Notes under the pieces: generated by a model
Told to the model about the DNA's origin: nothing
The model's input: the letters and a program-made list of their open reading frames with translations, nothing else
The model's database searches: none
In this document: piece by piece, positions 24,613 to 34,110 of the stretch
How positions within the stretch are numbered: the first letter of the stretch is position 1
Layout of the letters: every line of letters starts with the position of its first letter
Source of the DNA: Bosea sp. OAE506
GTDB taxonomy: Bacteria > Pseudomonadota > Alphaproteobacteria > Rhizobiales > Beijerinckiaceae
Direction: 5' to 3'
Assembly (NCBI RefSeq): GCF_040546595.1
Contig: NZ_JBEPOB010000001.1
Span: forward strand, 317,501 to 381,500
DNA length: 64,000 nucleotides
Translations under genes and position numbers: made by a program

Positions 24613-26667
24613 TCAGGAGGCGCGGCTGAAGGCGGCGTCGTGCTCGTCGCCGCCATCGTCGAGGGCGAAGTCGAAGCCGCCCTTCGCACTCTTGGGGGCA
24701 CGCGCCGGCGCCTTGCGGGGCTGGGAGACGGCCTTCATCTGCCGGGCCTTGGCCTTGAGCTGGCCGACCGCCCGGTCGGTGGCTGCGCCCGAATCGTCCG
24801 TCTTGAAGAAGGCGATGGTCGACTGCAGCTGCTCGGCCTGCGCGGCGAGCTCCTCGGAGGTCGCGGAGACCTCTTCGGAGGCCGCGGCGTTCTGCTGGGT
24901 GACCTTGTCGAGCTGCTGGATCGCCTGGTTGATCTGGGTGGAGCCGACGTCCTGCTCGCGACAGGCGGCGGTGATCTCCTCGACCAGTTCGGCGGTCTTC
25001 TTGATGTCGGGCACCAGCTTCGCCAGCATCGAGCCGGCATCCTGCGCGACCTTCACCGTGTCGACAGAGAGCGTTCCGATCTCGGCGGCCGCCGCCTGGC
25101 TGCGCTCGGCGAGCTTGCGCACTTCGGACGCCACCACCGCGAAGCCCTTGCCGTGCTCGCCGGCACGGGCCGCCTCGACGGCCGCGTTGAGGGCCAGCAG
25201 ATCGGTCTGGCGCGCGATCTCCTGCACGATGTTGATCTTCTGCGCGATGGTCTGCATCGCCTCGACCGCCTTGCCGACCGCCTCGCCTGACGCCTCGGCG
25301 TCCTTGGCCGACTGGGCGGCCATCTTCTCGGTGGTCTGGGCGTTCTCGGCATTCTGCTTCACGTTGGCGGCCATCTCCTCCATCGAGGAGGAGGCCTCCT
25401 CGGTCGACGAGGCCTGCTCGGTCGAGCCTTGCGAGAGCTGCTCGGCGCTGGCCGAGAGCTCCTGCGAACCGGCCGACATGTTCTCGGCGGCGGAGGTCAC
25501 CTGGCCGACGACCTCGCGCAGCTTCTCGACCGTGCCGTTCAGCGCCGTGACGAGATCGCCGACCTCGTCATTGGACTGAACCTTGGCGGTCTGGGTGAGA
25601 TCCCCTGCCGCGACGGCATTGGCGATGGCGACCGCACCGGCGACACCACGGCTGATGTTGAGCGCAATCCAGACGGCGGCGGCGATGGCGATGAGCAGGG
25701 ACGCAGCGACGATGGAGAGCAGCAGCATCTTTGCGAAGGCGGCCGCAGAGGTAGCCTCAGCAGCGATGTCCGACATGCGCTTCTCGGCGAAATCGGCATA
25801 AGCCTCGTAGGCGGCCAGCGTCTCGAGCAGCGCCTTGCGGCCTTCGTTCCGGGTCATCTCGATCGCCTTGATGACACCGCCTTCACGCGCGATGTCCGAA
25901 GCGCGCGCGCCGACGACAAGCACCTGCTCGCCACGGCTGTCGATGTCCTGCGTCGCGATGCCGAGGTCCTTCAGGGCCGCGACCGTGGCGCCCTTGGAGC
26001 GCTTGAGAGCCTCGCCCTGGTTCGTCAGCGCCTGTCGCTTGGTGTCGAGGTCGGCCATGGTCGTGGCCGTGAAGGTCTCGATCAGCATGCGCAGATAGCG
26101 CGCGGTCTCGTAGCGCGCAGTCATGACCGTGCGGCCAGCAACGGCATGCTGCATCGACTCGGGGTGCTTGGCGAGCTCGGCCAGAACGACGTCATAGGCG
26201 GCGTTCTGAGCGGACAGGGCCGGGACGCCCTCGGCAGCCCAAACATCATAGGCGCGGTTGGCCGAGTTCAGCTTGGCGTTACGGACGGTCTCGTCCTGCA
26301 CATCATTCAGGACCTTGCCTTTGGCCATGGCCTGGTCGAGGAGCCGTTTGCCCTGCTCGACGGCGATGGCGTAGAGTTCAGAGGTGATGCGCGCCGCATT
26401 GGCCCGGCGAGTCATCATCTCTGCCGCGGCGGCTTCGATGTCTTTCGCCTCAGAGGCCAGGATTGCGTTTTTCTCGGCGCGGATCTGGGCCTGAAGCTCG
26501 GTCTGAATGTCGCCGATCTTCGAAATCCGCTGTCCCTGACCGATGATGGTCTGCTGCGACGCATCCATCTTGGTCAGCTCCTGATAGGAGAGCCCACCGG
26601 CAACCATCGATAAGGTGATGATGATGCCAAACGCTGTTGCGAGCTTGGCCTTGATCGTAAACCGCAT
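24613..26667 (-). CDS. Transmembrane methyl-accepting chemotaxis protein (copy 3)
   Basis: 684-residue receptor. TM1 near residues 8-28 ([17 protein letters not shown]), a helical periplasmic domain to about residue 310, TM2 ([20 protein letters not shown]), HAMP, and MCP signalling domain with the same tip as its neighbours. It lacks the extra [13 protein letters not shown] segment of the other two. Tail HDAAFSRAS is a variant of the DDAAFHRN end. Second gene group after cheA-cheW; ligand unknown. Confidence 0.95.
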   Translation of the reverse strand: MRFTIKAKLATAFGIIITLSMVAGGLSYQELTKMDASQQTIIGQGQRISKIGDIQTELQAQIRAEKNAILASEAKDIEAAAAEMMTRRANAARITSELYAIAVEQGKRLLDQAMAKGKVLNDVQDETVRNAKLNSANRAYDVWAAEGVPALSAQNAAYDVVLAELAKHPESMQHAVAGRTVMTARYETARYLRMLIETFTATTMADLDTKRQALTNQGEALKRSKGATVAALKDLGIATQDIDSRGEQVLVVGARASDIAREGGVIKAIEMTRNEGRKALLETLAAYEAYADFAEKRMSDIAAEATSAAAFAKMLLLSIVAASLLIAIAAAVWIALNISRGVAGAVAIANAVAAGDLTQTAKVQSNDEVGDLVTALNGTVEKLREVVGQVTSAAENMSAGSQELSASAEQLSQGSTEQASSTEEASSSMEEMAANVKQNAENAQTTEKMAAQSAKDAEASGEAVGKAVEAMQTIAQKINIVQEIARQTDLLALNAAVEAARAGEHGKGFAVVASEVRKLAERSQAAAAEIGTLSVDTVKVAQDAGSMLAKLVPDIKKTAELVEEITAACREQDVGSTQINQAIQQLDKVTQQNAAASEEVSATSEELAAQAEQLQSTIAFFKTDDSGAATDRAVGQLKAKARQMKAVSQPRKAPARAPKSAKGGFDFALDDGGDEHDAAFSRAS

Positions 26668-26697
26668 CTTTACTAGCCCCCAATCGAAAGCAAATAC

Positions 26698-27180
26698 TCA
26701 ACCCAGAATCCGGGACATGTCCGGGACGATGACGAATTCTTCGTTCCATTTGGTGATGAAGCGGATGAACTCGGGTCGCCAATGCGTTCCGAGGCGCGGC
26801 GTCTGCTGCATGTGCCGCGTCGAGACCTCGGTGACTTCGTAGACCTTGTCGGCGAGCAGCCCGAGGGTGACGGGGTCGCCGTCGATCTCGACCTCGATCA
26901 CGACGATGCGCGTATCGGCGGTCTGGTCGGTCTTCTGCATGCCGAAGCGGATGCGCAGATCCGCCAGCGGGATGACGTTGCCGCGCACATTGATCAGGGC
27001 CGGCAGGAAGCTGCGGGCGCCTGCGACGCGCGTCACCGGCACGGGGTCGATGATCTCGCGGACCATGTCGGTCTCGACCGCGAAGATCTCGTTGCCGAGG
27101 CCGACCATCAGGACCTGGAGCCGGGTCTCGACCAGCGGCGGCTGGCCTGCGCCGGCGGCCTGCATCTGAAGCTGGGTCAT
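26698..27180 (-). CDS. cheW: CheW-like coupling protein (copy 2)
   Basis: 160-residue CheW domain (RLQVLMVGLGNEIFAVETDMVREI, ALINVRGNVIPLADLRIRFGM, RIVVIEVEIDG, LGLLADKVYEVTEVS). ATG 27180 overlaps the cheA stop (ATGA), indicating translational coupling with CheA; the longer open frame upstream is a cheA shadow. Links CheA to the three receptors encoded next. Confidence 0.95.
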   Translation of the reverse strand: MTQLQMQAAGAGQPPLVETRLQVLMVGLGNEIFAVETDMVREIIDPVPVTRVAGARSFLPALINVRGNVIPLADLRIRFGMQKTDQTADTRIVVIEVEIDGDPVTLGLLADKVYEVTEVSTRHMQQTPRLGTHWRPEFIRFITKWNEEFVIVPDMSRILG

Positions 27181-29261
27181 CACGCGGCCTCCGGGGTTCT
27201 GTCGCTCTCGGCGCGGGACTGGCCGAGCGTGACGAGCTGGGCGACGTCGAGGATCAGCGCCGCCGAGCCATCGCCGAGGATGGTCGCGCCCGAGAACATG
27301 GTGACGTCCGCATGCAGCTTGGACAGCGACTTGATCACCGTCTGGTGGCTGCCGATGATCTGGTCGACGACGAGGCCGACGCGGGTGTCGCCGATCGAGG
27401 TGACGATGACCTTCTGGTGCGGGTCGGGCTGGCCGTCGGATTCGAAGAGGTCGCGCAGGCGTAGGAAGGGCACGAGGTCGCCGCGGACATTGAGGAAGCT
27501 GCGGCCCTTGGCGCGGGCCTCGTCGGCCGCCGTCAGCTCGATGCACTCCTCGACCGCCGAGAGCGGGATGATGTAGCGCGCCTCGCCGACGCGGATCAGC
27601 AGGCCGTCGATGATGGCCAGCGTCAGCGGCAGGCGCAGCGTCACCGAAGAGCCGTGGCCGGGGATCGTGGTCAGGTCGATGGTGCCGCGCATCGCCTCGA
27701 TGGTGCGCTTGACCACGTCCATGCCGACGCCGCGGCCCGACAAAGCCGAGATCGTCTTGGCCGTCGAGAAGCCCGGATGGAACAGGAACTGGTGGATCTC
27801 GTGCTCGCTGAGATTGGCGCCGGGCGCGATCAGCCCGTTCTCCTCGGCCTTGGCGCGGATGCGGGCGGTGTTGAGCCCGGCGCCGTCGTCCTGCACCGTC
27901 ACCAGCACCTGCGCGCCGACATAGCGGGCGGCGAGCTCGATGCGGCCCGTCGGCGATTTCGAGGTCGTGGCGCGGTCCTGCGCACTCTCGATGCCGTGGT
28001 CGATGGCGTTGCGGATGAGATGGACCAGCGGATCGGCGAGACGCTCGATCATGGTCTTGTCCATCTCGGTGTCCTCGCCGACCGTGACGAAGTCGACCGG
28101 CTTGCCGAGATCGCGCGAGAGGTCGTGGACGAGGCGGCGGAAGCGGGCGAAGAGCGAGCCCATCGGCACCATGCGCACGCCCATCGTCGAATCGCGCAGG
28201 CCAGACGCCAAGCGCTCGATCTCCTCGGCGATCGCCTTGATGGCGAGGTCGGTGCCGGAATGGGCGATCTGGCTGAGGCGGGCCTGGGCGATGACGAGCT
28301 CGCCGACGCGGTCCATCAGCTCGTCGAGGCGCTCGGCCTGGACGCGCACCGTCGTGTTGCCCTTGTCCTCGGCGCGGCGGTTGAGCTCGGCCTTCTCGGG
28401 AGCGGGCGCGGCGGGGGCCGGCGCAGCCGCACGAGCAACCGGAGCCGGCGCGGCCTCGGCCTTCACGGGCTCGGCCTTCACGGGCTCGGCGGCGGCGGGG
28501 GCGACATCGCCCGGCATCGACATGTCCAGGCCGAAACCGCCCTTCCCGGCTTCGGCGAGCGGGGTGATGACGAGCTTCATCTCGTCGCGGACGAACATGA
28601 AGACGTCCTCGATCTCGTCCTGCGAGCAGGCGCTCTCGAGCGTCACCGTCCAGGTGATCAGGCAGGTCTGCGGGTCGAGCTCGCCCAGGACGGGAATCGC
28701 GGCCGTGTCGGCCTCGACCGTGCAGGGGCCGAGCGCGCGCAGATCGTCGAGCAGGACGAGCGGGTTGGTGCCGTTACGCAGGATGCCGGGCTCGAAGGCG
28801 ATCGCGATCCGCCAGCCGGCGGCGGCCTCGTCAGCCGGCGCCTCGTCTGAGGGCGCTTCCGCCGCCGGGGCCGCCTTCTTCCCGGCCGGGCCAGCGCCGA
28901 TCAGGCGCTGCAGTTCCTCGACGATCGCCTCGCCGATGATCGGGTCGGTGGAATCGGGATCCTCGATCAGCGTGCGGATGTAGTCGCGCGCCGAGAGCGA
29001 GACCGTGACGATCTCGTGGTTGGCGTCGATCTTGCCCTTGCGGATCAGGTCAAAGGCCGTCTCGAAATCATGGGTGAAGGCTGCGACCTTGTCGAAGCCG
29101 AACATCGCACCCGAGCCCTTGATCGTGTGCAGCGCCCGGAATGCGGCGTCGATCAAATCGCGGTTCTGCGGCGACTGGCCGAGATCGAGCAGGACGCTTT
29201 CGAGCGAGTCGAGCAGCTCGGACGCTTCCTGCCGGAATGTTTCCGTCGGATCGAGTTCCAT
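27180..29261 (-). CDS. cheA: CheA: chemotaxis sensor histidine kinase
   Basis: 693 residues with all expected domains: HPt (P1) with phospho-His45 in ALHTIKGSGAMFGF; a P2-like region at about 145-245; an Ala/Pro/Glu linker with a short PVKAE repeat (about 255-300); dimerisation helices (ERLDELMDRVGELVIAQ); HATPase with N box HLIRNAIDHGIE, G1 DDGAGLN and GRGVGMDVV; and a C-terminal CheW-like domain (LIRVGEARYIIPLSAVEEC). Phosphorylates CheY and CheB. Its ATG overlaps the cheY stop by one base. Confidence 0.97.
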   Translation of the reverse strand: MELDPTETFRQEASELLDSLESVLLDLGQSPQNRDLIDAAFRALHTIKGSGAMFGFDKVAAFTHDFETAFDLIRKGKIDANHEIVTVSLSARDYIRTLIEDPDSTDPIIGEAIVEELQRLIGAGPAGKKAAPAAEAPSDEAPADEAAAGWRIAIAFEPGILRNGTNPLVLLDDLRALGPCTVEADTAAIPVLGELDPQTCLITWTVTLESACSQDEIEDVFMFVRDEMKLVITPLAEAGKGGFGLDMSMPGDVAPAAAEPVKAEPVKAEAAPAPVARAAAPAPAAPAPEKAELNRRAEDKGNTTVRVQAERLDELMDRVGELVIAQARLSQIAHSGTDLAIKAIAEEIERLASGLRDSTMGVRMVPMGSLFARFRRLVHDLSRDLGKPVDFVTVGEDTEMDKTMIERLADPLVHLIRNAIDHGIESAQDRATTSKSPTGRIELAARYVGAQVLVTVQDDGAGLNTARIRAKAEENGLIAPGANLSEHEIHQFLFHPGFSTAKTISALSGRGVGMDVVKRTIEAMRGTIDLTTIPGHGSSVTLRLPLTLAIIDGLLIRVGEARYIIPLSAVEECIELTAADEARAKGRSFLNVRGDLVPFLRLRDLFESDGQPDPHQKVIVTSIGDTRVGLVVDQIIGSHQTVIKSLSKLHADVTMFSGATILGDGSAALILDVAQLVTLGQSRAESDRTPEAA

Positions 29262-29626
29262 CAGGCCCTCACGAGTTTGGCGACGACGGCCAGCAGCTGC
29301 TCGGGCTTGAACGGCTTGGTGATCCAGCCCGTCGCGCCGGCGGCCTTGGCCTCCTGCTTGACGGCGTCGTCGGATTCGGTGGTCAGGAAGACGATGGGCG
29401 TGCCCATGAAGGCCGGCAGGGCGCGCAGCGCCTTGATCATCTGCATGCCGTTCATCACCGGCATGTTGAGGTCGGTGATGACGAGGTCGAAGCCCTGGGC
29501 CTTGGCCTTGGCCAGCCCTTCAGAGCCGTCGCCGGCCTCGACGACGGTGTGCCCGGCCGGGCCGAGCACGAGCTTGATCATCTGCCGGACGCTCGGTGAA
29601 TCGTCGACGGTGAGGATGGTGGCCAT
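29261..29626 (-). CDS. cheY: CheY-type single-domain response regulator
   Basis: 121-residue receiver. Acidic pair D8/D9 (TVDDS), phospho-acceptor D52 (VITDLNMP), conserved Thr near 82 (FLTTES) and Lys104 (ITKPF). It precedes cheA in the operon and would carry the signal to the flagellar motor or act as a phosphate sink. Whether it is the motor-binding CheY cannot be told. Confidence 0.95.
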   Translation of the reverse strand: MATILTVDDSPSVRQMIKLVLGPAGHTVVEAGDGSEGLAKAKAQGFDLVITDLNMPVMNGMQMIKALRALPAFMGTPIVFLTTESDDAVKQEAKAAGATGWITKPFKPEQLLAVVAKLVRA

Positions 29627-29628
29627 GG

Positions 29629-29940
29629 TCAGATCCCGGACAGTTCGGACGGCATCGAGCCGGGCGGCGTCACGCCGGCCCGCTGAAAGGCGGAGGCGAC
29701 GACGTCGCTCATCCCGCTGAGGGCGAAGGGAACCCCGCTGGCCGCGCAGCTGCGCTGCGCCGCAATGAGCGTCTGCACAAAGGTGATGTCAGCCTGCTCG
29801 ACACCCGAGCAGTCGACGTCCAGGCCTGCGCGCGACTCAAGCATCTGGGCGAGAGCGCCGGCCATCGCCTTGGCGTGGCGAAGCGTACAATCGGCCTCGG
29901 CCCGGAACCTTTTCAGGTCACTGGCATTTGTCTTGCTCAT
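29629..29940 (-). CDS. STAS-domain protein, first gene of the che operon
   Basis: 103-residue single STAS domain (anti-sigma-antagonist fold): the LDVDCSGVEQADITFVQTLIAAQ segment carries the loop where SpoIIAA-like proteins are phosphorylated on Ser; here Ser46 (DCSGV) precedes an AD-ITFVQ core. Three bases separate it from cheY. STAS proteins at the head of alphaproteobacterial che operons are common but their role is not settled; possibly a regulatory partner of CheA-type kinases. Confidence 0.85.
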   Translation of the reverse strand: MSKTNASDLKRFRAEADCTLRHAKAMAGALAQMLESRAGLDVDCSGVEQADITFVQTLIAAQRSCAASGVPFALSGMSDVVASAFQRAGVTPPGSMPSELSGI

Positions 29941-30227
29941 CTTGTCGGCCCCAAGCCCACGTTACTTGTGATTGTTGCGCTGCTTACAGAAAAACTAGGC
30001 GAACAAACTTATATTTCACTTAAAAATGCGGCCTTTTGTTTTAAGGCGTTGGATACGAATCTGCGCGTCTGGAGTCGGAGTCGCGTTGGCGGAGTCGCGC
30101 GGACCCGGCCCGTCAGGACTTGATTCACCATGTTCGCTGGGAGTGCATTACGTATGGGCAGATCGCCCATCGGTCGGTGTCGCAGGGAGGGTGCTGTGCC
30201 GAAACGAACCGCCCGAGCCGGGCTGGG
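29941..30227. other. Leader region upstream of the che operon
   Basis: A 287-base gap between two minus-strand genes. It holds an unusually AT-rich patch at about 29985-30050 (TTATATTTCACTTAAAAATG) in a GC-rich setting, the likely che promoter zone, followed by GGAGTCGG/GGAGTCGCG short repeats near 30071-30097. No promoter consensus was found that I would commit to. Confidence 0.4.
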
Positions 30228-31244
30228 TCAGCGACGGCGGCGGGTTTCGGAGGGCTGCTCGCCGAAGACGTTGCGGTAATCGAGCGCGAAGTGGCCGCGG
30301 TTCACGAAGCCCCAGTGCCGGGCGATCGCCTCGATCGAGCGGGTCGAGGCCGGGTCGAGCAGTTCTCTGCGGGCCCGCGCGAGCCGCGCCTGCTTGATGT
30401 AGTCGTGCGGCGAGACGTGCTTGTGCTTGCGGAAACCGTCCTGCAGCGACCGCAGGCCGATGCCGACCGCCTCGGCGACCTCCTGGACCGTCAGCGGCCC
30501 GGCCTCATGGGCGTCGATGAAGGCGACGGCACGCCGGATCTGCCAGGGCGCGGGTGAAGCAGCCGCGGTTTCGAACCAGGCGGCATAGGGATTCGGAAAG
30601 CGCGACAGCAGCAGCAGCACCAGCGCGTCGCGCAACAGGCGCGCGGCCTGGGGCGTCGCCGCGAGTGGCGCCTCGCCTTCGAAGCCAGAGGTCATCGCGG
30701 CCATCAAGCCCGAGATCGTGGCACCATCCGCCGAGGCGAGATCGATGCTCGCGGCGATGTCGAGGCGGTCGGTCGCCGGCCGTCCGAAGGTGGCCTGGAG
30801 AATTCGGGCGACCTCCTCCCAAGGCAGGGTGAAGGTCGTGTGTGCGCTGCCGCGCCCGTACTCGCCGGATTCGCAGAGTCCGGTGTTGAGGACAAGCCCG
30901 CGCCCCGGCACCGCGGCCAGAGTCTGCCGCCCGGCGGAATAGAGGCTGCCTCCAGCGGTGACGATGCGGATGCTCAAATCGTCCCGCGCCGCGCCGCGTT
31001 TCAGCCGCATCCCGGCGGGATACTCGGCCCGGATGAGATGGGCCCCGGCCATCGCATGGGCCGTCAGCCGGGCCTCGAAGCCGTCAGGCCCCAGCGGCTC
31101 CAGCCGCATGTCACGGCGCAGCAGGGCATTGAGCCAGGCCTGCGTTTCCGCGATGTCGTGGCTGACGAAGGCGTGGGCGGGCGCACCGGGAACGTCCTCG
31201 GTCGTCGGCAGGGGAGAGTGTCGTGGCGGCAGCGTCGGCGTCAC
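30228..31244 (-). CDS. AraC-family transcriptional regulator
   Basis: About 338 residues. The C-terminal AraC double HTH is clear (LTVQEVAEAVGIGLRSLQDGFRKHKHVSPHDYIKQARL, then SIEAIARHWGFVNRGHFALDYRNVFGEQPSE). The N-terminal half is a cupin-like sensor of the AraC_binding_2 type (IRIVTAGGSLYSAGRQTLAAVPGRGLVLN). The open frame extends to 31355 but its first ~37 residues are Pro/Arg-rich and non-family-like, so GTG 31244 is taken as a tentative start. It lies downstream of eutBC across the DUF924 gene; a role as an ethanolamine-responsive EutR analogue is possible but unproven. Confidence 0.8.
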   Translation of the reverse strand: MTPTLPPRHSPLPTTEDVPGAPAHAFVSHDIAETQAWLNALLRRDMRLEPLGPDGFEARLTAHAMAGAHLIRAEYPAGMRLKRGAARDDLSIRIVTAGGSLYSAGRQTLAAVPGRGLVLNTGLCESGEYGRGSAHTTFTLPWEEVARILQATFGRPATDRLDIAASIDLASADGATISGLMAAMTSGFEGEAPLAATPQAARLLRDALVLLLLSRFPNPYAAWFETAAASPAPWQIRRAVAFIDAHEAGPLTVQEVAEAVGIGLRSLQDGFRKHKHVSPHDYIKQARLARARRELLDPASTRSIEAIARHWGFVNRGHFALDYRNVFGEQPSETRRRR

Positions 31245-31357
31245 CGGCCTAGATGACGTCGCGGGCCTTGGGTTAGCAAGCCCTCCCGGCGCGTGGCGCG
31301 GCGTCCTCGCGCGGATGGAGCGGCCGGACTGGGGCCCCAAACAGGAGAACAGCACGC

Positions 31358-31933
31358 ATGCAGCAGGACATCACGGCCGAGCCGCGTCGCGAAACCGGCG
31401 ACATGGCCCAGTCCGTCATCGATTTCTGGCGCGACGCCGGGGCCGAGTGCTGGTTCAGGAAGGATGCAGCCTTCGACACCCTGTTCCGTGAGCGCTTCAT
31501 GGCGCTGCATTATGCAGCGGCGCGGCGCGAACTGGATGGCTGGGCGGACACTGCACTGGGCAGCCTGGCGCTGGCGATCCTGCTCGACCAGTTCCCGCGC
31601 AACAGCTTCCGCGGCACGGCGCATATGTATGCCACCGACCCGCTGGCCCGGCATTTCGCGCGGTTGGCGCAGGCGCGCGGCCATGGCGAGGCGACCGAGC
31701 CGGCGCTGCGGCTGTTCCTGCACCTGCCGTTCTGCCATTCGGAGGATCTGGCGGATCAGGACCTCTCGGTCGCGCTCAGCACACCGCTCGGCGGCGAGGC
31801 GGCGGAGCATGCCGAAGGCCACCGCGCGGTGATCCGCCGCTTCGGGCGCTTCCCGCATCGCAATGCCCTGCTCGGGCGGGAGACGACGCTGGAGGAGGCC
31901 GCCTTCCTGACCGAGGGCGGCTTTGCGGGCTGA
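31358..31933 (+). CDS. DUF924 family protein
   Basis: 191 residues. Recognised from the DUF924 core: VIDFWRDAGAECWFRKDAAFDTLFRERF, LALAILLDQFPRN-FRGTA-MYATDPLAR, FLHLPFCHSEDLADQ and RFGRFPHRNALLGRE. The fold is TPR-like all-helical; biochemical function is unknown. AGGAGA lies about 10 bases before ATG 31358. Stop codons of this gene and the convergent eutC abut at 31933/31934. Confidence 0.88.
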   Translation: MQQDITAEPRRETGDMAQSVIDFWRDAGAECWFRKDAAFDTLFRERFMALHYAAARRELDGWADTALGSLALAILLDQFPRNSFRGTAHMYATDPLARHFARLAQARGHGEATEPALRLFLHLPFCHSEDLADQDLSVALSTPLGGEAAEHAEGHRAVIRRFGRFPHRNALLGRETTLEEAAFLTEGGFAG

Positions 31934-32725
31934 TCAGGCGCCTTCGATGAGCGCAGAGCCCGGCCCAGCCTCCAGCGCCGCGTCGCTCTCATCCTTGAGA
32001 TCGACCCCTGTCAGGGCACGGCGGAAGCCTTGGTCGATCAGCCAGGCCAGCCGGAAGGCCGCCTCGGCGAAGCCCATCCCACCGGGCCGGATATTGGAGA
32101 TGCAGTTGCGCGCCTCGTCGGTCAGACCGATCCGCGGCGCGAAGGTGAGATAGGCGCCCAGCGAATCCGGCGAGGACAGGCCGGGCCGCTCGCCAATCAG
32201 CACGAGAACCATCTGCGCGCCCAGCGCCTGGCCCACCGCATCGCCGAGCGCGACACGCGCCTGCGAGGCGATGACGACAGGCGACAGCGTCAACGTCTGG
32301 CGCCTAAGGTGCGGCAGCATCGCCTCGACGAGCGGCGCGGCGTTCTGGTGGATTGCGGTGGAGGACAGCCCGTCGGCGACCACGATGGCGAGATCGAACG
32401 CCGCGTGACGGCTCTCCAGCGCGGCACGGCTCTCCGGCGACAGGCTGCGGCCCCAGTCCGGCCGGCGCAGATAATCCGCGCGGGAGCGGGCCGCGCCCTC
32501 GACGGCCAGCGTCTCGATGCCGAGCCCCGCCAGTTCCGCCGCGACCTCGTCGGGCCGGAAGGGCGCGTGCACCGCATCGCGCGCCTGGGCATGGGCGAGT
32601 CCGAAGCGCAGCACTTCGCTTGTTGGCATTGACGAGCCGGAGCGGCCGAGCGCGATCCTGGCCGGCGTGAGCCGCGCGAGATCGGCGAAGCGGCCCGGGG
32701 CAGGCGGCTTGTCCCGCCCGCTCAT
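31934..32725 (-). CDS. eutC: Ethanolamine ammonia-lyase small subunit
   Basis: 263-residue EutC. Family motifs: LTPARIALGRSGSSMPTSEVLRF, AHAQARDAVH, FDLAIVVADGLSSTAIHQ, QARVALGDAVG, VLIGERPGLSSPDSLGAYLTF and the Cys-containing ARNCISNIRPGG. With EutB it forms the adenosylcobalamin-dependent enzyme that splits ethanolamine to acetaldehyde and ammonia. ATG 32725 overlaps the eutB stop (ATGA). No microcompartment shell genes are nearby, as is usual for non-enteric eutBC. Confidence 0.96.
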   Translation of the reverse strand: MSGRDKPPAPGRFADLARLTPARIALGRSGSSMPTSEVLRFGLAHAQARDAVHAPFRPDEVAAELAGLGIETLAVEGAARSRADYLRRPDWGRSLSPESRAALESRHAAFDLAIVVADGLSSTAIHQNAAPLVEAMLPHLRRQTLTLSPVVIASQARVALGDAVGQALGAQMVLVLIGERPGLSSPDSLGAYLTFAPRIGLTDEARNCISNIRPGGMGFAEAAFRLAWLIDQGFRRALTGVDLKDESDAALEAGPGSALIEGA

Positions 32726-34110
32726 GCAGCGCGGTCCTGCATCGCCGCGAGCAGGGCCGGCCCGCCCTGCCCGGCACTGAGGCGTCCGGCTGAATCGGTG
32801 ATGTCCATGCGCAGCAGCCAGTTCTCGAATTCCGGGGCGCGCTTCAGGCCCAGCACCTCGCGGATGTAGAGCTGGTCGTGGAAGGAGGTCGACTGGTAGT
32901 TCAGCATCACGTCGTCGGCCCCGGGCACGCCCATGATGAAGTTGACGCCGGCCGTGCCCAGCAGGGTGAGCAGCGTGTCCATGTCGTCCTGATCGGCCTC
33001 GGCATGGTTGGTGTAGCAGATGTCGCAGCCCATCGGCACGCCCATCAGCTTGCCGCAGAAATGGTCCTCCAGCCCGGCCCGGATGATCTGCTTGCCGTCA
33101 TAGAGATATTCCGGGCCGATGAAGCCGACGACGGTGTTGACCAGCAACGGTTGGTAGGCCCGGCAGACGGCATAGGCGCGCGCCTCGAGCGTCTGCTGGT
33201 CGACGCCGTGATGGGCGTTGGCCGAGAGCGCGGCGCCCTGCCCGGTCTCGAAATACATGACGTTGTCGCCGACCGTGCCGCGCTTCTGCGAACGGCCGGC
33301 CTCCAGCCCCTCCTGCAGCAGCGCCAGCGTGACGCCGAAGGAGGCGTTGGCGGCTTGCGTGCCCGCGACCGACTGGAAGACGAGATCGACCGGCGCGCCC
33401 TGCTCGATCAGCGCAATCGAGGAGGTGACATGGGTCAGGATGCAGGCCTGAGTGGGGATGTCGAAGCGGGCAATGACTCCGTCGAGCAGGCGCAGGAGTT
33501 CGCCGATCCGGGCCGTGCTGTCGGAGGCCGGGTTGATGCCGATGACCGCATCGCCGCAGCCATAGCTCAGCCCGTCGATGGTCGAGGCGAGGATGCCGGC
33601 GGCATCGTCGGTCGGGTGGTTGGGCTGGATGCGCACCGCCATCCGCCCGGGCAGGCCGAGCGTGTTGCGGAAACGCGTGACGACGCGGCATTTGCGGGCG
33701 ACGAGGATCAGGTCCTGGTTGCGCATCAGCTTGGAGACCGCAGCCGCCATCTCGGGCGTGATGCCCGGCGCGAGCCTCGCCAGCACCTCGGTCGTCGCCA
33801 CCTCCGAGCAGAGCCAGTCGCGGAAGGCGCCGACCGTGAGCGAGGCGATCGGCGCGAAGGCCGCCGGATCGTGGCCGTCGACGATCAGCCGCGTGACCTC
33901 GTCGGTCTCATAGGGAATCAGCGCCTCGTGCAGGAAGGTGCGCAGCGGCAGGTCGGCGAGCGCCATCTTGGCCGCCATCATCTCTTCCATCGACTCGGCC
34001 GCGAGCCCCGCCAGCCGGTCGCCCGAGCGCGGCGGCGTCGCCTTCGCCATCAGCTCCTTCAGATCGCTGAAGAGATAGCTGCGCGTGCCGATCGCGACGC
34101 GATATCCCAT
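32722..34110 (-). CDS. eutB: Ethanolamine ammonia-lyase large subunit
   Basis: 462-residue EutB, the TIM-barrel catalytic subunit. Recognisable strings: LADLPLRTFL, PYETDEVTRLI, IQPNHPTDDAAGILASTIDGLSYG, GINPASDS, FQSVAGTQAANASFG, YFETGQGAALSANAHHG and MGCDICYTNHAEADQDD. Requires adenosylcobalamin, so it is a customer of the cob genes in this window. ATG 34110 is used (GGGAGAG 5 bases upstream) and not GTG 34116. The Shine-Dalgarno lies in one arm of an 11-bp inverted repeat. Confidence 0.96.
   Translation of the reverse strand: MGYRVAIGTRSYLFSDLKELMAKATPPRSGDRLAGLAAESMEEMMAAKMALADLPLRTFLHEALIPYETDEVTRLIVDGHDPAAFAPIASLTVGAFRDWLCSEVATTEVLARLAPGITPEMAAAVSKLMRNQDLILVARKCRVVTRFRNTLGLPGRMAVRIQPNHPTDDAAGILASTIDGLSYGCGDAVIGINPASDSTARIGELLRLLDGVIARFDIPTQACILTHVTSSIALIEQGAPVDLVFQSVAGTQAANASFGVTLALLQEGLEAGRSQKRGTVGDNVMYFETGQGAALSANAHHGVDQQTLEARAYAVCRAYQPLLVNTVVGFIGPEYLYDGKQIIRAGLEDHFCGKLMGVPMGCDICYTNHAEADQDDMDTLLTLLGTAGVNFIMGVPGADDVMLNYQSTSFHDQLYIREVLGLKRAPEFENWLLRMDITDSAGRLSAGQGGPALLAAMQDRAA

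Noticed and set aside
22206..24629. Very long plus-strand open frame (about 800 codons) opposite the receptor gene
   Set aside because: It is Arg/Gly/Leu-rich shadow of a high-GC gene, with no family motif or Shine-Dalgarno; the minus strand encodes a clear receptor. The same holds for long frames opposite the RND pump (880-2571), the amidohydrolases (6106-7626, 9250-10803), the soluble receptor (20388-21944) and cobN (43875-45854).
30228..31355. Full-length AraC frame starting at 31355
   Set aside because: The first ~37 residues are Pro/Arg-rich with no family sequence and cover the promoter region of the divergent DUF924 gene.
32722..34110. Ethanolamine utilisation microcompartment
   Set aside because: Only eutB and eutC are present; no shell proteins, eutG, eutD or eutJ nearby.
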